Positions 49,349 to 58,315 are shown, numbered from the stretch's first letter. The stretch: DNA of 64,000 nucleotides from Streptomyces sp. NBC_01335 (GCF_035953295.1 NZ_CP108370.1:7549001-7613000), one strand, 5' to 3'. Numbers and translations: made by a program. The notes: generated from the sequence alone by a model not told the origin.

Positions 49349-49638
49349 CAACACACCGTAGGACAATCGCTCCCATGGCTCCGCACCGGCCGAGGACCGC
49401 GTCCGACGGTGCGGGTGACGTGGCCCGGAGATCAGGCGGAAGGCCGCGCGAACGCGGCCCGAAGGCCAAGCGCGAGGCGGTACGGAAAGCCGTACGGGAG
49501 GCGGCGCGAAGGCCGGGCGCAAGGCAGCGCCTGGGGCGCGCGACAGGGGCGCGCGTACGCTCCCGAGCGCGGCCGGAGTGCTTCGGGGTGCCCCGGGACG
49601 CGACCCCCTCCGGTACGTCTGCAAGACTGCCCGTCGCC

Positions 49639-50661
49639 ATGAGCCAGTTACCCAAGCAGCCCTCGGAATCTCCCGTCCCCACGAGCGCCGACGTGGCGCG
49701 GCTGGCGGGCGTCTCCAGGGCCACCGTGTCGTACGTACTCAACAACAACCCCACCATGCGGATCAGCGAACCCACCCGCCGCCGGGTCCGGGAAGCGGCC
49801 CGAGATCTCGGCTACGTGCCCCACGCCGCGGCGAGGAGCCTGCGCGCCGGACACACCCGCATGGTGCTGCTGCCCACCGGGCACCTCCCCGAGGGCCCCC
49901 TCTACCGCCACTTCCTGCAGGAACTCCAGGCGGGACTGCGCGGACTCGACTACACCGTGGTCCAGTACGGCAGCACCGGCCTGGGCGCGGACGAGGCCGC
50001 ACGGGCCTGGGCGGAACTCCGCCCCGTCGCCGTGGTCGCACCGGCCGGACTGGCCCTCACCGCCTACGGCATCGCCGTCCTCCACCGCTCCGGCGCCAAG
50101 GCCGTCATCACCCTGGGCCCGCACCCCATCGAGGGAGCGCACGGCCTGGTGCTGGACCAGCGCGAGGTCGGCAGCCGCGCCGCGTCCCACCTGCTGGAGC
50201 GGGGCTACCGGCGGATCGGCGTGATCATGCCCGAGGAGAAGGCCACGGTCACCTTCGCCGCCCCGCGTCTCGACGGCGTACGGCAGGTGGCGCTCCCCGC
50301 CGGAGCGCGGATCGAGGAACTCGTCCTGGCGTACGACGAGGGGGACGCCGCCCGCCTGGCCGCCCGCTGGCACGACCTCGGCCTGGACTCCGTCTTCGCC
50401 TACAACGACGAGTACGCGATGCTCCTGATGCGGGCCTTCCAGGACGCGGGGATCCAGGTGCCCGCCGAGGCCGCCGTGATCGGCGCCGACGACCTGATGC
50501 TGGGAAGACTGCTCCGCCCCCGGCTGAGCACCGTACGGATGGAGCTCGCCACCGGACAGCCGTTGGCGGAGCTCATCGACCGACTCGTCCAGCACCCCGG
50601 CGGCGAACCGGAGCACCACGAACTCCTGCGTGCCGTGGCGGTGCCCCGCGACTCGACCTGA
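49639..50661 (+). CDS. LacI-family transcriptional regulator
   Basis: 340 residues. The N-terminal helix-turn-helix and hinge are standard: SADVARLAGVSRATVSYVLN followed by ISEPTRRRVREAARDLGYVP. The periplasmic-binding-like effector domain follows from about 65 with VFAYNDEYAMLL and AAVIGADDLMLG. The ligand is unknown and no sugar operon adjoins it. The in-frame region upstream to 49342 is arginine- and lysine-rich and not conserved-looking; I use ATG 49639. A GTACGG/CCGTAC inverted repeat at 49480-49495 lies about 150 bp upstream and could be involved in control. Confidence 0.88.
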   Translation: MSQLPKQPSESPVPTSADVARLAGVSRATVSYVLNNNPTMRISEPTRRRVREAARDLGYVPHAAARSLRAGHTRMVLLPTGHLPEGPLYRHFLQELQAGLRGLDYTVVQYGSTGLGADEAARAWAELRPVAVVAPAGLALTAYGIAVLHRSGAKAVITLGPHPIEGAHGLVLDQREVGSRAASHLLERGYRRIGVIMPEEKATVTFAAPRLDGVRQVALPAGARIEELVLAYDEGDAARLAARWHDLGLDSVFAYNDEYAMLLMRAFQDAGIQVPAEAAVIGADDLMLGRLLRPRLSTVRMELATGQPLAELIDRLVQHPGGEPEHHELLRAVAVPRDST

Positions 50662-50712
50662 CGGCGCGCGCCGCTCCACCGGCCACCGCCGGACAGCCCT
50701 TAGCGTCGGCCC

Positions 50713-51060
50713 ATGAGCCATCCGCAGAGCTACGAGATCCTGCTGGTACCCGAGTACGCAGACGCGTCCGGCGCCGACAAGCCGGGACCGGTGAAGATGG
50801 GGGAGTACGAACGGGACGAACCGCCGCGGCCCGGCAGCGCCATCCGCTCCGGCGTCGTGGAGGCCACCGGCGCCACCGGTGCGTCCGGCTACCCCCGCTA
50901 CGCCGGAGACGGCATCGAGGCCGACATCGACCCGGCCACGCGGACGGTCGAAGCGCTGCTGATCGACGGTGCCGAGATCGACTACGGCCTCTCGGTACGC
51001 GTCGCGGACCGCGCCCCCGCCCCGGGAGACCGCCCGGCCGGGGGCGGAGCGGAAGGCTGA
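50713..51060 (+). CDS. Conserved-looking hypothetical protein, 115 residues
   Basis: A soluble acidic protein: MSHPQSYEILLVPEYADASG at the N terminus, a middle segment rich in G, A and S, and IEADIDPATRTVEALLIDGA near the C terminus, with no cysteines or membrane helix. I do not recognise a family. TAGCGT (50701-50706) lies six bases before the ATG, so the mRNA is probably leaderless, which supports it being real. A strong terminator follows the stop. Nothing in the neighbourhood points to a function. Confidence 0.7.
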   Translation: MSHPQSYEILLVPEYADASGADKPGPVKMGEYERDEPPRPGSAIRSGVVEATGATGASGYPRYAGDGIEADIDPATRTVEALLIDGAEIDYGLSVRVADRAPAPGDRPAGGGAEG

Positions 51061-51086
51061 GACCACCGCCGGACGCGACCACGCAC

Positions 51087-51140
51087 GAGGCCCCGGCCGG
51101 AGCGCACCGACACATGTCGACGCGCTCCGGCCGGGGCCTC
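51087..51140. terminator. Bidirectional terminator between the hypothetical gene and trx
   Basis: A perfect 19-bp stem, GAGGCCCCGGCCGGAGCGC at 51087-51105 against 51122-51140, with a 16-nt loop. It lies between convergent genes. Confidence 0.9.
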
Positions 51141-51176
51141 GAAGGGCGGGCGGCCAGGAGCTCCTGCTCCGGGGCG

Positions 51177-51563
51177 CTACGCCTGTTCCTGGCCCTGCGC
51201 CTGCTTCTTCTGCTCCTCCACCGACTTGCGCACCTCGTCCATGTCGAGGTTCCGCGCCTGCCCGATGACGTCCTCCAGCGCGGCCTCCGGCAGCGCGCCC
51301 GGCTGCGCGAACACGGCCACGTTGTCACGGACGATCATGAGCGTGGGGATCGACCGGATCTCGAAGGCCGCCGCCAGTTCCTGCTGCGCCTCGGTGTCGA
51401 CCTTCGCGAAGACCAGATCGGGGTGCCGCTCCGACGCGGAGTCGTAGACCGGGGCGAACTGGCGGCAGGGACCGCACCAGGAAGCCCAGAAGTCGATCAG
51501 GACGAACTCGTTGTCGCTGACGACCTGGTCGAAGTTTTCCTTGGTGAGCTCTATGGTGCTCAT
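51177..51563 (-). CDS. trxA: Thioredoxin
   Basis: 128 residues. The thioredoxin fold and active site are standard: FVLIDFWASWCGPCRQFAPV with the redox pair in WCGPC, FAKVDTEAQQELAAAFEI, and the cis-proline in IRSIPTLMI. The C-terminal 20 residues are a charged glutamine/lysine tail beyond the fold. GGAAGAGG precedes the ATG. It is divergent from an FAD disulfide oxidoreductase gene 127 bp away, which may share its control or function. Confidence 0.92.
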   Translation of the reverse strand: MSTIELTKENFDQVVSDNEFVLIDFWASWCGPCRQFAPVYDSASERHPDLVFAKVDTEAQQELAAAFEIRSIPTLMIVRDNVAVFAQPGALPEAALEDVIGQARNLDMDEVRKSVEEQKKQAQGQEQA

Positions 51564-51690
51564 TCTCTGCTACCTCTTCCTGTGCCGGTTTCTGGTGCCG
51601 GTGGGGATCTGTCCGGCACAACCGTGACCATCCGTGCACTATTCCGCCTGCCCTGTGGCCGTGGGGCACATGCCCGGCGAGACTGAGTCC

Positions 51691-53130
51691 ATGGACGAAG
51701 CCGTGAGCAGTGCCGAGTACGACGTCGTGGTCATCGGAGCCGGACCGGTGGGCGAGAACGTGGCGGACCGGGTCAGAGCGGCGGGCCTGAGCGCCGCCGT
51801 CGTGGAGAGCGAACTCGTCGGCGGCGAATGCTCGTACTGGGCCTGCATGCCCAGCAAGGCGCTGCTGCGCCCCGTCGTCGCCCGCGCCGAGGCGCGCAGG
51901 GTGCCAGGGCTCGAAGCCGCCGTACAGGGACCCCTGGACGCCGACGCCGTACTCGCCAACCGCGACGGGTTCACCTCCCACTGGAAGGACGACGGGCAGG
52001 TGGAGTGGCTGGAGAGCGTCGGCGCCGACGTCTTCCGGGGCCAGGGGCGGCTGACCGGCGAGAAGCGGGTCTCCGTCACCGCCCCGGACGGAACGGTCCG
52101 CACCCTGACCGCGCGGCACGCCGTGGCCGTCTGCACCGGAAGCCGCGCCGTCGTCCCCGGCCTGCCCGGCGTCGCCGAGGCCAACCCCTGGACCAGCCGC
52201 GAGGCGACCAGCGCGAAGAGCGTGCCCGGCCGGCTCGTCGTCGTCGGCGGCGGAGTCGTCGGCGTGGAGATGGCCACCGCCTGGCAGGGGCTGGGCGCGC
52301 AGGTGACACTGCTCATCCGGGGCGGCGGACTCCTGCCGAAGATGGAGCCCTTCGCCGGTGAACTGGTCGCCGAGGCGCTCACCGATGCCGGTGCGCACAT
52401 CCGGTACGGCGTCTCGGCCACCGCCCTCCACCGGGCCGCCCCCGACGGGCCGGTCACCGTCGAACTGGACGACGGCGACCGGATCGAGGCCGACGAGATC
52501 CTCTTCGCCACCGGACGCGCCCCCCGCACGGACGACCTCGGCCTGGAGACGGTGGGCCAGGAGCCCGGTGGCTGGCTGACCGTGGACGACAGCTGCCGGG
52601 TCGAGGGCAGCAGCTGGCTCTACGCGGTCGGCGACGTCAACCACCGCGCTCTCCTCACCCACCAGGGCAAGTACCAGGCCCGGATCGCGGGCGCCGCGAT
52701 CGCCGCCCGCGCACAGGGCGCCGCGACGCTGGACACCGGCCGCTGGGGCGCTCACGCGGCCACCGCCGACCACGCCGCCGTCCCCCAGGTCGTCTTCACC
52801 GACCCGGAGGCCGCCTCGGTCGGCCTCACCCTCGCGGAAGCCGAACGCGCCGGATTCCGCGTCCGGGCCGTCGACTACGACCTCGGCTCGGTCTCGGGCG
52901 CGAGCCTGTACGCCGCCGGCTACCGGGGCCACGCCCGCATGATCGTCGACCTGGACCGCGAGACCCTCCTCGGCGTCACCTTCGTCGGCCCGGGCGTCGG
53001 CGAGCTCATCCACTCGGCCACCGTCGCCGTGGCGGGGGAAGTGCCCCTGGCACGCCTCTGGCACGCCGTCCCTTCGTACCCGACCATCAGCGAGGTGTGG
53101 CTGCGGCTGCTGGAGACGTTTCGCGGGTAG
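51691..53130 (+). CDS. FAD-dependent pyridine nucleotide-disulfide oxidoreductase (Lpd/MerA-like)
   Basis: 479 residues. The FAD loop VVVIGAGPVGENVA, the redox disulfide GGECSYWACMPSK (two cysteines four residues apart, but with SYW instead of the usual N/L-V/T-G context), the NAD loop VVVGGGVVGVEMA, LYAVGDVNHRALLTHQGKYQ, and the dimer domain with PQVVFTDPEAASVGLT are present. The histidine-glutamate pair expected near the C terminus of lipoamide dehydrogenase reads IHSATVAVAGE here, so the acid/base is unclear. It could be a mycothione-, lipoamide- or quinone-reducing enzyme. It is divergent from thioredoxin and 324 bp from the 2-oxoacid dehydrogenase genes' end of the cluster, so an E3 role is possible. 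Confidence 0.82.
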   Translation: MDEAVSSAEYDVVVIGAGPVGENVADRVRAAGLSAAVVESELVGGECSYWACMPSKALLRPVVARAEARRVPGLEAAVQGPLDADAVLANRDGFTSHWKDDGQVEWLESVGADVFRGQGRLTGEKRVSVTAPDGTVRTLTARHAVAVCTGSRAVVPGLPGVAEANPWTSREATSAKSVPGRLVVVGGGVVGVEMATAWQGLGAQVTLLIRGGGLLPKMEPFAGELVAEALTDAGAHIRYGVSATALHRAAPDGPVTVELDDGDRIEADEILFATGRAPRTDDLGLETVGQEPGGWLTVDDSCRVEGSSWLYAVGDVNHRALLTHQGKYQARIAGAAIAARAQGAATLDTGRWGAHAATADHAAVPQVVFTDPEAASVGLTLAEAERAGFRVRAVDYDLGSVSGASLYAAGYRGHARMIVDLDRETLLGVTFVGPGVGELIHSATVAVAGEVPLARLWHAVPSYPTISEVWLRLLETFRG

Positions 53131-53453
53131 CGGCCGCCTTTAAAGCTAGGTGAGGGTGGCGTTCACGTGTGGGTAGTGGAGACACGTGGGCGCCACCGAC
53201 AGGTGTCCGGAACTCGGCGGCGATGTGAGCAGACGTGTGGATGTTAGGCAGACCAGGCGACGGGCGCGCGTAGACGTGGCGAGGGGCTGCGGCGGTGGTG
53301 TCCTCGTAGTAGCCGCGCCGTCGGGATCTCGTCGACACGGGACGGTTGGCCGGACCAGCCAGCGAGGTTCAGCCGAATTCGTAGCCGCACGGCGACGGGC
53401 TCGGCTGAGCCGGAGGCGGAACTGAGCTGCCTCCGGTTCCCCGGCGTCCGCAG
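53131..53453. other. Gene-free boundary of the biosynthetic cluster, 323 bp
   Basis: No frame here has a ribosome site or recognisable product. The text is less regular than the flanks, with many GTGT and CACGTG motifs (ACACGTGG, CACGTGTGG). It separates core-type genes on the left from the biosynthetic cluster on the right and may mark an insertion or recombination point. No attachment site, tRNA end or transposase remnant is visible. Confidence 0.5.
53410..53436 (-). terminator. Weak terminator-like hairpin at the end of the cluster
   Basis: CCGGAGGC (53410-53417) pairs with GCCTCCGG (53429-53436), with an 11-nt loop. It lies 18 bp beyond the last gene of the minus-strand cluster. Confidence 0.55.
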
Positions 53454-53729
53454 CTACGGCATGAGGGCCCGCACTCCGGTGACTGCGAAGACCAAACCGA
53501 CGACGGCGAGCAGCGCTCCTGCGACGCGTTGAACGGCAGGTTGCGCCGGGGGCAGCGCTATCCGGCGCAACCGCTGCGGCAGCTGATCGCGCTCCGCCGA
53601 CAGGAGGTGGTGAAGGCGGGTCACCATCCCCCGGTGGTCCATGACCCACAGGACTCCGAAGTTCAGGGCAAGAAGCCCGAACCCGATGAGCGCTGACGCT
53701 GCCGTCGGATCCCGACCGTCAGACGACAT
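53454..53729 (-). CDS. Small two-helix membrane protein at the end of the cluster
   Basis: 91 residues: a short N terminus, a first hydrophobic helix (about 11-31, ALIGFGLLALNFGVLWVM), a basic middle with RLHHLLSAERDQLPQRLRRI, and a second helix (about 68-88, AGALLAVVGLVFAVTGV). Its ATG lies 11 bp inside the 3' end of the aminotransferase gene, so the two are translationally coupled. I recognise no family; a small immunity, anchoring or transport-helper protein would be possible. Confidence 0.65.
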   Translation of the reverse strand: MSSDGRDPTAASALIGFGLLALNFGVLWVMDHRGMVTRLHHLLSAERDQLPQRLRRIALPPAQPAVQRVAGALLAVVGLVFAVTGVRALMP

Positions 53730-54801
53730 TTCGCAGCCAGCCGTGCGTGTCGGCGACCCGCCCGTACTGGATATCCAGAATCAGTTCGCGAAGCGCCGAC
53801 GTCACCTTGCCGGGCCCCCCTCCGCCGATCGTGAATGCGTAGCCTTCGGCCTTGATGCCCGTGACTGGCGTGATGACCGCGGCAGTACCCGCCGCGAACA
53901 TCTCCGTCACGGTCCCCTCGGCGAGCCCGGCGCGCAGTTCCGCGAGGGGAACGGCCCGCTCGACCGGCGTCAGGCCCAACTCGGGGGCCAGCGCCAGGAC
54001 TGTGTCGCGGGTGACCCCTTCGAGGATCGTGCCGAGCGTCGGCGTCACCAGCTCGCCTCTGGCGGTGACGAGGAAGAGGTTCATGGCGCCGGACTCCTCG
54101 ATGCAGGCATCCTCGTCCGCCCCGTCCAGGTAGAGGACCTGATTGCAGCCGTGTCTCTCCGCCTCGGCCTGGGCCGCCAGGCTCGCGCCGTAGTTGCCCC
54201 CGCACTTTGCGGCGCCAGTGCCGCCTGCGGCCGCGCGGGTGTAGGAGGTGCTCACCCACAGGCTCACACCACCGGGGGTGAAGTACGGCTGCGAGGGACA
54301 GGCGATGACCGAGTACACGACCCGTCTGGACGGTCGCACGCCGAGGAATGCCTCCGTGGCGAACATGAACGGTCTGAGGTAGAGACTCCTCTCTCCCGTG
54401 GCTGCCGGTACCCACGGCTCGTCGGCTCGGACGAGTGCTTCTATGCTCGCGAGGAAGTCCTGCTCCGGCAGCTGCGGCAGCCTCATCCGCTCCGCGGACC
54501 GTTTGAAGCGACGTGCGTTGCTTTCGGGCCGGAACAGCCAGACGCTCCCGTCAGCGTGCCGGTACGCCTTCAGCCCCTCGAAGATTTCCTGGGCATAGTG
54601 CAGCACCGCCGCGCTGGGGTGAAGGGAGAACGGCTGGAGTGCCCGGACTCTGTGATCGTGCCAGCCGGCCTCCGCCGTCCAGCCGGCGAACGCCATGTGA
54701 TCGGTGAAGTGCAGGCCGAATCCGGGTGAGTCAAGGACGGCGGCACGCTGGTCATCGGGTAGCGGGCTGGCTGTGCGCATCAGCGGGAACGATGAAACCA
54801 T
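53719..54801 (-). CDS. ilvE: Class IV (branched-chain type) aminotransferase in the biosynthetic cluster
   Basis: 360 residues, fold-type IV PLP enzyme of the IlvE family: HYAQEIFEGLKAYRHADGSV, FRPESNARRFKRSAERM, the PLP lysine in AAKCGGNYGASLAAQ, YLDGADEDACIEESGAMNLF and EMFAAGTAAVITPV. Length and motifs are those of a complete branched-chain aminotransferase. In this cluster it is more likely to aminate a pathway 2-oxo acid: class IV enzymes can act on branched-chain and aryl 2-oxo acids. It begins 72 bp after the E2 gene and overlaps the small membrane-protein gene. The symbol refers to the family, since a housekeeping ilvE probably exists elsewhere. Confidence 0.88.
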   Translation of the reverse strand: MVSSFPLMRTASPLPDDQRAAVLDSPGFGLHFTDHMAFAGWTAEAGWHDHRVRALQPFSLHPSAAVLHYAQEIFEGLKAYRHADGSVWLFRPESNARRFKRSAERMRLPQLPEQDFLASIEALVRADEPWVPAATGERSLYLRPFMFATEAFLGVRPSRRVVYSVIACPSQPYFTPGGVSLWVSTSYTRAAAGGTGAAKCGGNYGASLAAQAEAERHGCNQVLYLDGADEDACIEESGAMNLFLVTARGELVTPTLGTILEGVTRDTVLALAPELGLTPVERAVPLAELRAGLAEGTVTEMFAAGTAAVITPVTGIKAEGYAFTIGGGGPGKVTSALRELILDIQYGRVADTHGWLRNVV

Positions 54802-54873
54802 GATCGAATCCTCTCGTCGGCAGGCTGCCGGGACCTGTCCGGGGACGGTCGGAAGCGGCGGTGGTGGGGAGGA

Positions 54874-56176
54874 TCAGACATCAGCCAGGAGCATCGCGGG
54901 ACGTTCCACACAGTCCGCGACGTAGCGCAGGAAGCCGCCGGCGACGCCTCCGTCGCAGACCCGGTGATCGAAGGTGAGGGAGAGCTGGGTGACCTTGCGC
55001 ACGGCGAGTGCGCCGTCGACCACCCAAGGTTTGTCGACGATGCGGCCGACGCCGAGGATCGCGACCTCGGGGTGGTTGATGAGCGGCGTCGAGCCGTCGA
55101 CGCCGAACACGCCGTAGTTGTTGAGCGTGAACGTGCCGCCAGTAAGAGCCTTCGGCGGGAGCCTGCCGGAGCGTGCGAGTCCGGTCAGCGTGGCGAGTTC
55201 GTCGGCCAGTTCTGCCGTCGTCTTCCGGTGGGCTTCATGCACGACGGGCACCATCAGGCCGCGTTCGGTCTGCGCGGCGAAGCCCAGGTGGATGTCGGAC
55301 AGGCGGACGATCTCGCCGCGTTCGACGTCCACCGTCGAGTTGAGCTCCGGGTATGTGCGGAGCCCCGCGACGCAGAAGCGGGCCAGCAGGGCAAGCAAGC
55401 CGATCTGCCGCGTCTGGTCGGCGGCCCGAAGGACCTCTCTGGCCTCCACCAGAACGGTGGCGTCCACGTCGACCCAGGTGGTGGCGTGCGGGATCGCGCT
55501 GCTGCGGGCCAGCTTCTCCGCCACCGCCCTGCGCAGGCCCCGCAGCGGTACGCGCTCGTCGGCAGCGGCCCCTCCCGCCTCCGTCGCGTGCCGTTCAGCG
55601 GGCCGTGCGTCCGCCGCTATCGCACGCTCGACGTCACGGCGCAGGATCACTCCGTGCACCCCGCTCGGTACGACCGTGCCCAGGTCCACGCCGTGTCGCC
55701 GTGCCAGTGCACGGACCAGCGGGGAGATCACCAACGGCACGGCCGCCGGGTCGGTACCGCGGTCCTCGGCCCGGGAGGACGCAGTTGGCATCAGTGCGGC
55801 CGCCCCCCCCGGCCCGACGACCGCGCCGGATACCAGCCGGACTCGTCCCGTAGCCGACAAGGACATTGCCGCTTCCGGCCGGGACGTCTTCGCCGTGCTG
55901 TTCCGCAGTCGGCGCGGCGGCCGCGGCGTCGCTCACGGAGATCAGCGGGACTCCGACAGGGAGCACGGCACCGACGTCTGCGTGCAATTCCAGCACGGTC
56001 CCGGCGTACGGCACGGGCACCTCGACGACGGCCTTGGCCGTCTCGACCTCGACAACCACCTGATCGACTACGACGCGTTCACCCGGAGCCACCCGCCACG
56101 TGACGATCTCGGCCTCGGTCAGCCCTTCACCGAGGTCCGGCAGCCGGAACACCAAGGCCTCGCGCACGGTGGTCAT
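54874..56176 (-). pseudogene. 2-oxoacid dehydrogenase E2 acyltransferase, frameshifted in a G8 tract
   Basis: Two frames together encode one E2 protein of about 433 residues. The first (from ATG 56176) holds the lipoyl domain with VEVETAKAVVEVPVPYAG and its lipoyl-lysine, then SGNVLVGYGTSPAG. The second holds the peripheral subunit-binding domain (VISPLVRALARRHGVDLGTV) and the catalytic domain, with LNNYGVFGVDGSTPLI and the active-site FDHRVCDGG. The switch occurs at a run of eight C on the plus strand (55803-55810); removing one base joins the frames exactly. Either the gene is broken, the run is a sequencing error, or slippage restores it. The start overlaps E1beta (ATGA). It would carry acyl groups to CoA for the E1 subunits upstream. 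Confidence 0.88.
55803..55810. repeat. Homopolymer run C8 (G8 on the coding strand) at the E2 frameshift
   Basis: Eight C in a row inside a very GC-rich context. Seven would restore an uninterrupted E2 reading frame. Confidence 0.9.
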
Positions 56177-57189
56177 GAGGCCTCCGGCGCGAGGTGCCGA
56201 ACGTCGGGCTGGTCGTCGAACTGCAGTCGCTGGATCGCGTCCAGCACCCGGTCCACGCCCGGCAGGTACGCGTGCTCCAGCTTCGGCGGCGGGTACGGGA
56301 CGTCAAAGCCCGCGACCCGTACCACCGGGGCCGCCAGCGAGTGGAAGCAACGCTCCTGCACCCGCGCCACGATCTCGGCACCCACGCCCGCGAAGCCCTG
56401 CGCCTCCTGGACCACCACACAGCGCCCGGTTCGCCGTACCGACGCCGTAACCGTCTCGTCGTCGAAGGGAACGAGCGTGCGCAGGTCCACCACCTCGACG
56501 TCGATACCGTCCCGTGCCGCCTCGACCGCGGCGTCGATCGCGACCGGGACCGAGGGGCCGTACGCGAGCAGGGTGACGTTCGAGCCCGGGCGCCGGATCA
56601 CCGCCCGCCCGGTCGGCGCAGCGCTCCGCCGTGCCAGGTCGGCGTCTTCCTTGGACCAGTACAGCCTCTTCGGTTCCAGGAACACCACCGGGTCAGGGTC
56701 GCGCACAGCGTCCCGCAAGAGCCAGTAGGCGTCCTCAACCGTGGCCGGCGTGACCACCTTCAGGCCGGGGGTGTGGGCGTAGTACGCCTCGCTGGAGTCG
56801 CTGTGGTGCTCGACGCCGCCGATCCCTCCGCCGTAGGGGACGCGGATCACCATCGGCAGCGCCACGTGCCCCCGGGTGCGGTTGCGCATCTTCGCCACGT
56901 GCGAAGCGATCTGCTCGAACGCCGGATACGCGAAGGCGTCGAACTGAAGCTCCACCACCGGCCGGAACCCACCCATGGCCAGGCCGACCGCGTATCCCAT
57001 GAGCCCCGACTCGGCCAGCGGCGTGTCGAAGCAGCGCCGCTCGCCGAACTCGTCCCGCAGTCCGTCGGTGATGCGGAAGACACCGCCGAGGCGGCCCACG
57101 TCCTCCCCGAACGTCAGCACGTGGTCGTCCTCGCGCAGCGCGTCCCGCAGCGCCGTGTTGAGGGCCTGAGCCATCGTCACCGTACCCAC
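56173..57189 (-). CDS. 2-oxoacid dehydrogenase E1 beta subunit
   Basis: 338 residues. The transketolase-like beta subunit is complete: LTFGEDVGRLGGVFRITDGL, FDTPLAESGLMGYAVGLAMG, VELQFDAFAYPAFEQIASHV, PYGGGIGGVEHHSDSSEAYY and a C-terminal VVRVAGFDVPYPPPKLEHAY. The PPPKLE ending and HHSDSSEAYYAHTPGL match the branched-chain (BkdB-like) branch, which is also the branch from which PglC-type enzymes of phenylglycine synthesis derive. GTG at 57189 begins one base after the E1alpha stop; an ATG at residue 6 is an alternative. It works with E1alpha to decarboxylate a 2-oxo acid on thiamine diphosphate. Confidence 0.9.
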   Translation of the reverse strand: MGTVTMAQALNTALRDALREDDHVLTFGEDVGRLGGVFRITDGLRDEFGERRCFDTPLAESGLMGYAVGLAMGGFRPVVELQFDAFAYPAFEQIASHVAKMRNRTRGHVALPMVIRVPYGGGIGGVEHHSDSSEAYYAHTPGLKVVTPATVEDAYWLLRDAVRDPDPVVFLEPKRLYWSKEDADLARRSAAPTGRAVIRRPGSNVTLLAYGPSVPVAIDAAVEAARDGIDVEVVDLRTLVPFDDETVTASVRRTGRCVVVQEAQGFAGVGAEIVARVQERCFHSLAAPVVRVAGFDVPYPPPKLEHAYLPGVDRVLDAIQRLQFDDQPDVRHLAPEAS

Positions 57190-57190
57190 G

Positions 57191-58315
57191 TCAGGCCTCC
57201 GTGCCTTCTGCTTCGGCCTCGAGTGAGCGCCGCTGCTCTTTCAGCTGAGGTGTCGGGTCGGCGTAGACGTGGTCGAACATCTCCAGCACGTTCGGCGGGC
57301 CGTCCAGCTCGATCCTGGCACGCAGGTCCGCCGCCAGCGCCTCGGCCTCCGCCCGCGCCGCGCCGATGTCCCGATCGGTCAGCGCCTCGCGCGCCCGCAG
57401 CCACGCCTCGAGCCGGGGCAGCGGGTCCGCGGCGGCCCACCGGCGTACCTCCTCCTCGGCCCGGTAGCGGCTCGGGTCGTCGGCGTTGGTGTGGCCGTCC
57501 AGGCGGTAAGTGTGGGCCTCGACGAGGAACGGGCCGCGCCCGGAGCGCGCATGCTCCACCGCTTCGTCCAGCACCGCCAGCACGGCCACCAGGTCGTTGC
57601 CGTCGACCTGCTCGGATCGCACCCCGTAGCCGACTCCCTTGTACGCGAGGGCCGGTGCCGCGGTCTGCTCCGAGAGCGGCACGGAGATCGCGTACTGGTT
57701 GTTCTGGATGAGGAAGACCACGGGGGCGCCGAAGACCGCGGCGAAGTTCAGCGCCTCGTGGAAGTCGCCCTCGCTCGTTCCTCCGTCCCCCACGAGGGCC
57801 ATGACCACGCCGTCCTCGCCCTTGCGCCGCAGGGCGTCCGCCATCCCGACCGCGTGCAGCAACTGCGTGGCCAGCGGTGTGCACAGGGGAGCCACCCGGG
57901 TCGCCATGGGGTCGTAGCCGCAGTGCCAGTCGCCGCGCACCAGGGTCAGGACGTCCACCGGGTCCACGCCGCGCGCCACCACGGCCGCCGTGTCGCGGTA
58001 GGTGGGGAAGAGCCAGTCCTGCTGCCGCAGCGCCAGGACCCCGGCGACCTGACAGGCTTCCTGCCCCCGGCTCGACGGGTAGACGGCGAGCCGCCCCTGC
58101 CGGGTCAGCGCGCTCGCCTGCTGGTCGAACCGCCGTGCCACGACCATCCGACGGTAGGCCTCGCCCAGCCTGTCGTCGGAGGGGGCGGCATACCCCGAGG
58201 GTACGTCGGACGCGGTTCCCGCCTCGGTGACGAACCGCACCGGCACGGCCGAGGGCAGCAGTTCGTCCGGCGCCGGCCGCGGACCGCCGAGGTACGCGTT
58301 GGCTGTGATCGACAT
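57191..58315 (-). CDS. 2-oxoacid dehydrogenase E1 alpha subunit
   Basis: 374 residues. The thiamine-diphosphate motif GDGGTSEGDFHEALNFAAVF and the following NNQYAISVP are present, as are YPSSRGQEACQVAG at the front and DGHTNADDPSRYR (phosphorylation-loop region of the branched-chain type). It pairs with the beta subunit directly downstream. E1 oxidatively decarboxylates a 2-oxo acid and passes the acyl group to lipoyl-E2. It lies 43 bp after the DpgC-like gene. Because the set sits inside a biosynthetic operon rather than alone, its substrate is probably a pathway intermediate. No E3 gene is in the operon. Confidence 0.9.
   Translation of the reverse strand: MSITANAYLGGPRPAPDELLPSAVPVRFVTEAGTASDVPSGYAAPSDDRLGEAYRRMVVARRFDQQASALTRQGRLAVYPSSRGQEACQVAGVLALRQQDWLFPTYRDTAAVVARGVDPVDVLTLVRGDWHCGYDPMATRVAPLCTPLATQLLHAVGMADALRRKGEDGVVMALVGDGGTSEGDFHEALNFAAVFGAPVVFLIQNNQYAISVPLSEQTAAPALAYKGVGYGVRSEQVDGNDLVAVLAVLDEAVEHARSGRGPFLVEAHTYRLDGHTNADDPSRYRAEEEVRRWAAADPLPRLEAWLRAREALTDRDIGAARAEAEALAADLRARIELDGPPNVLEMFDHVYADPTPQLKEQRRSLEAEAEGTEA

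Noticed and set aside
49342..49638. Extended LacI protein or a separate basic protein upstream of the LacI gene
   Set aside because: Arg/Lys/Ala-rich text without ribosome site or homology signal; LacI proteins normally begin a few residues before the helix-turn-helix, as ATG 49639 does.
53131..53453. Attachment site or tRNA remnant at the cluster boundary
   Set aside because: No tRNA-like 3' end, direct repeat partner or integrase is visible.
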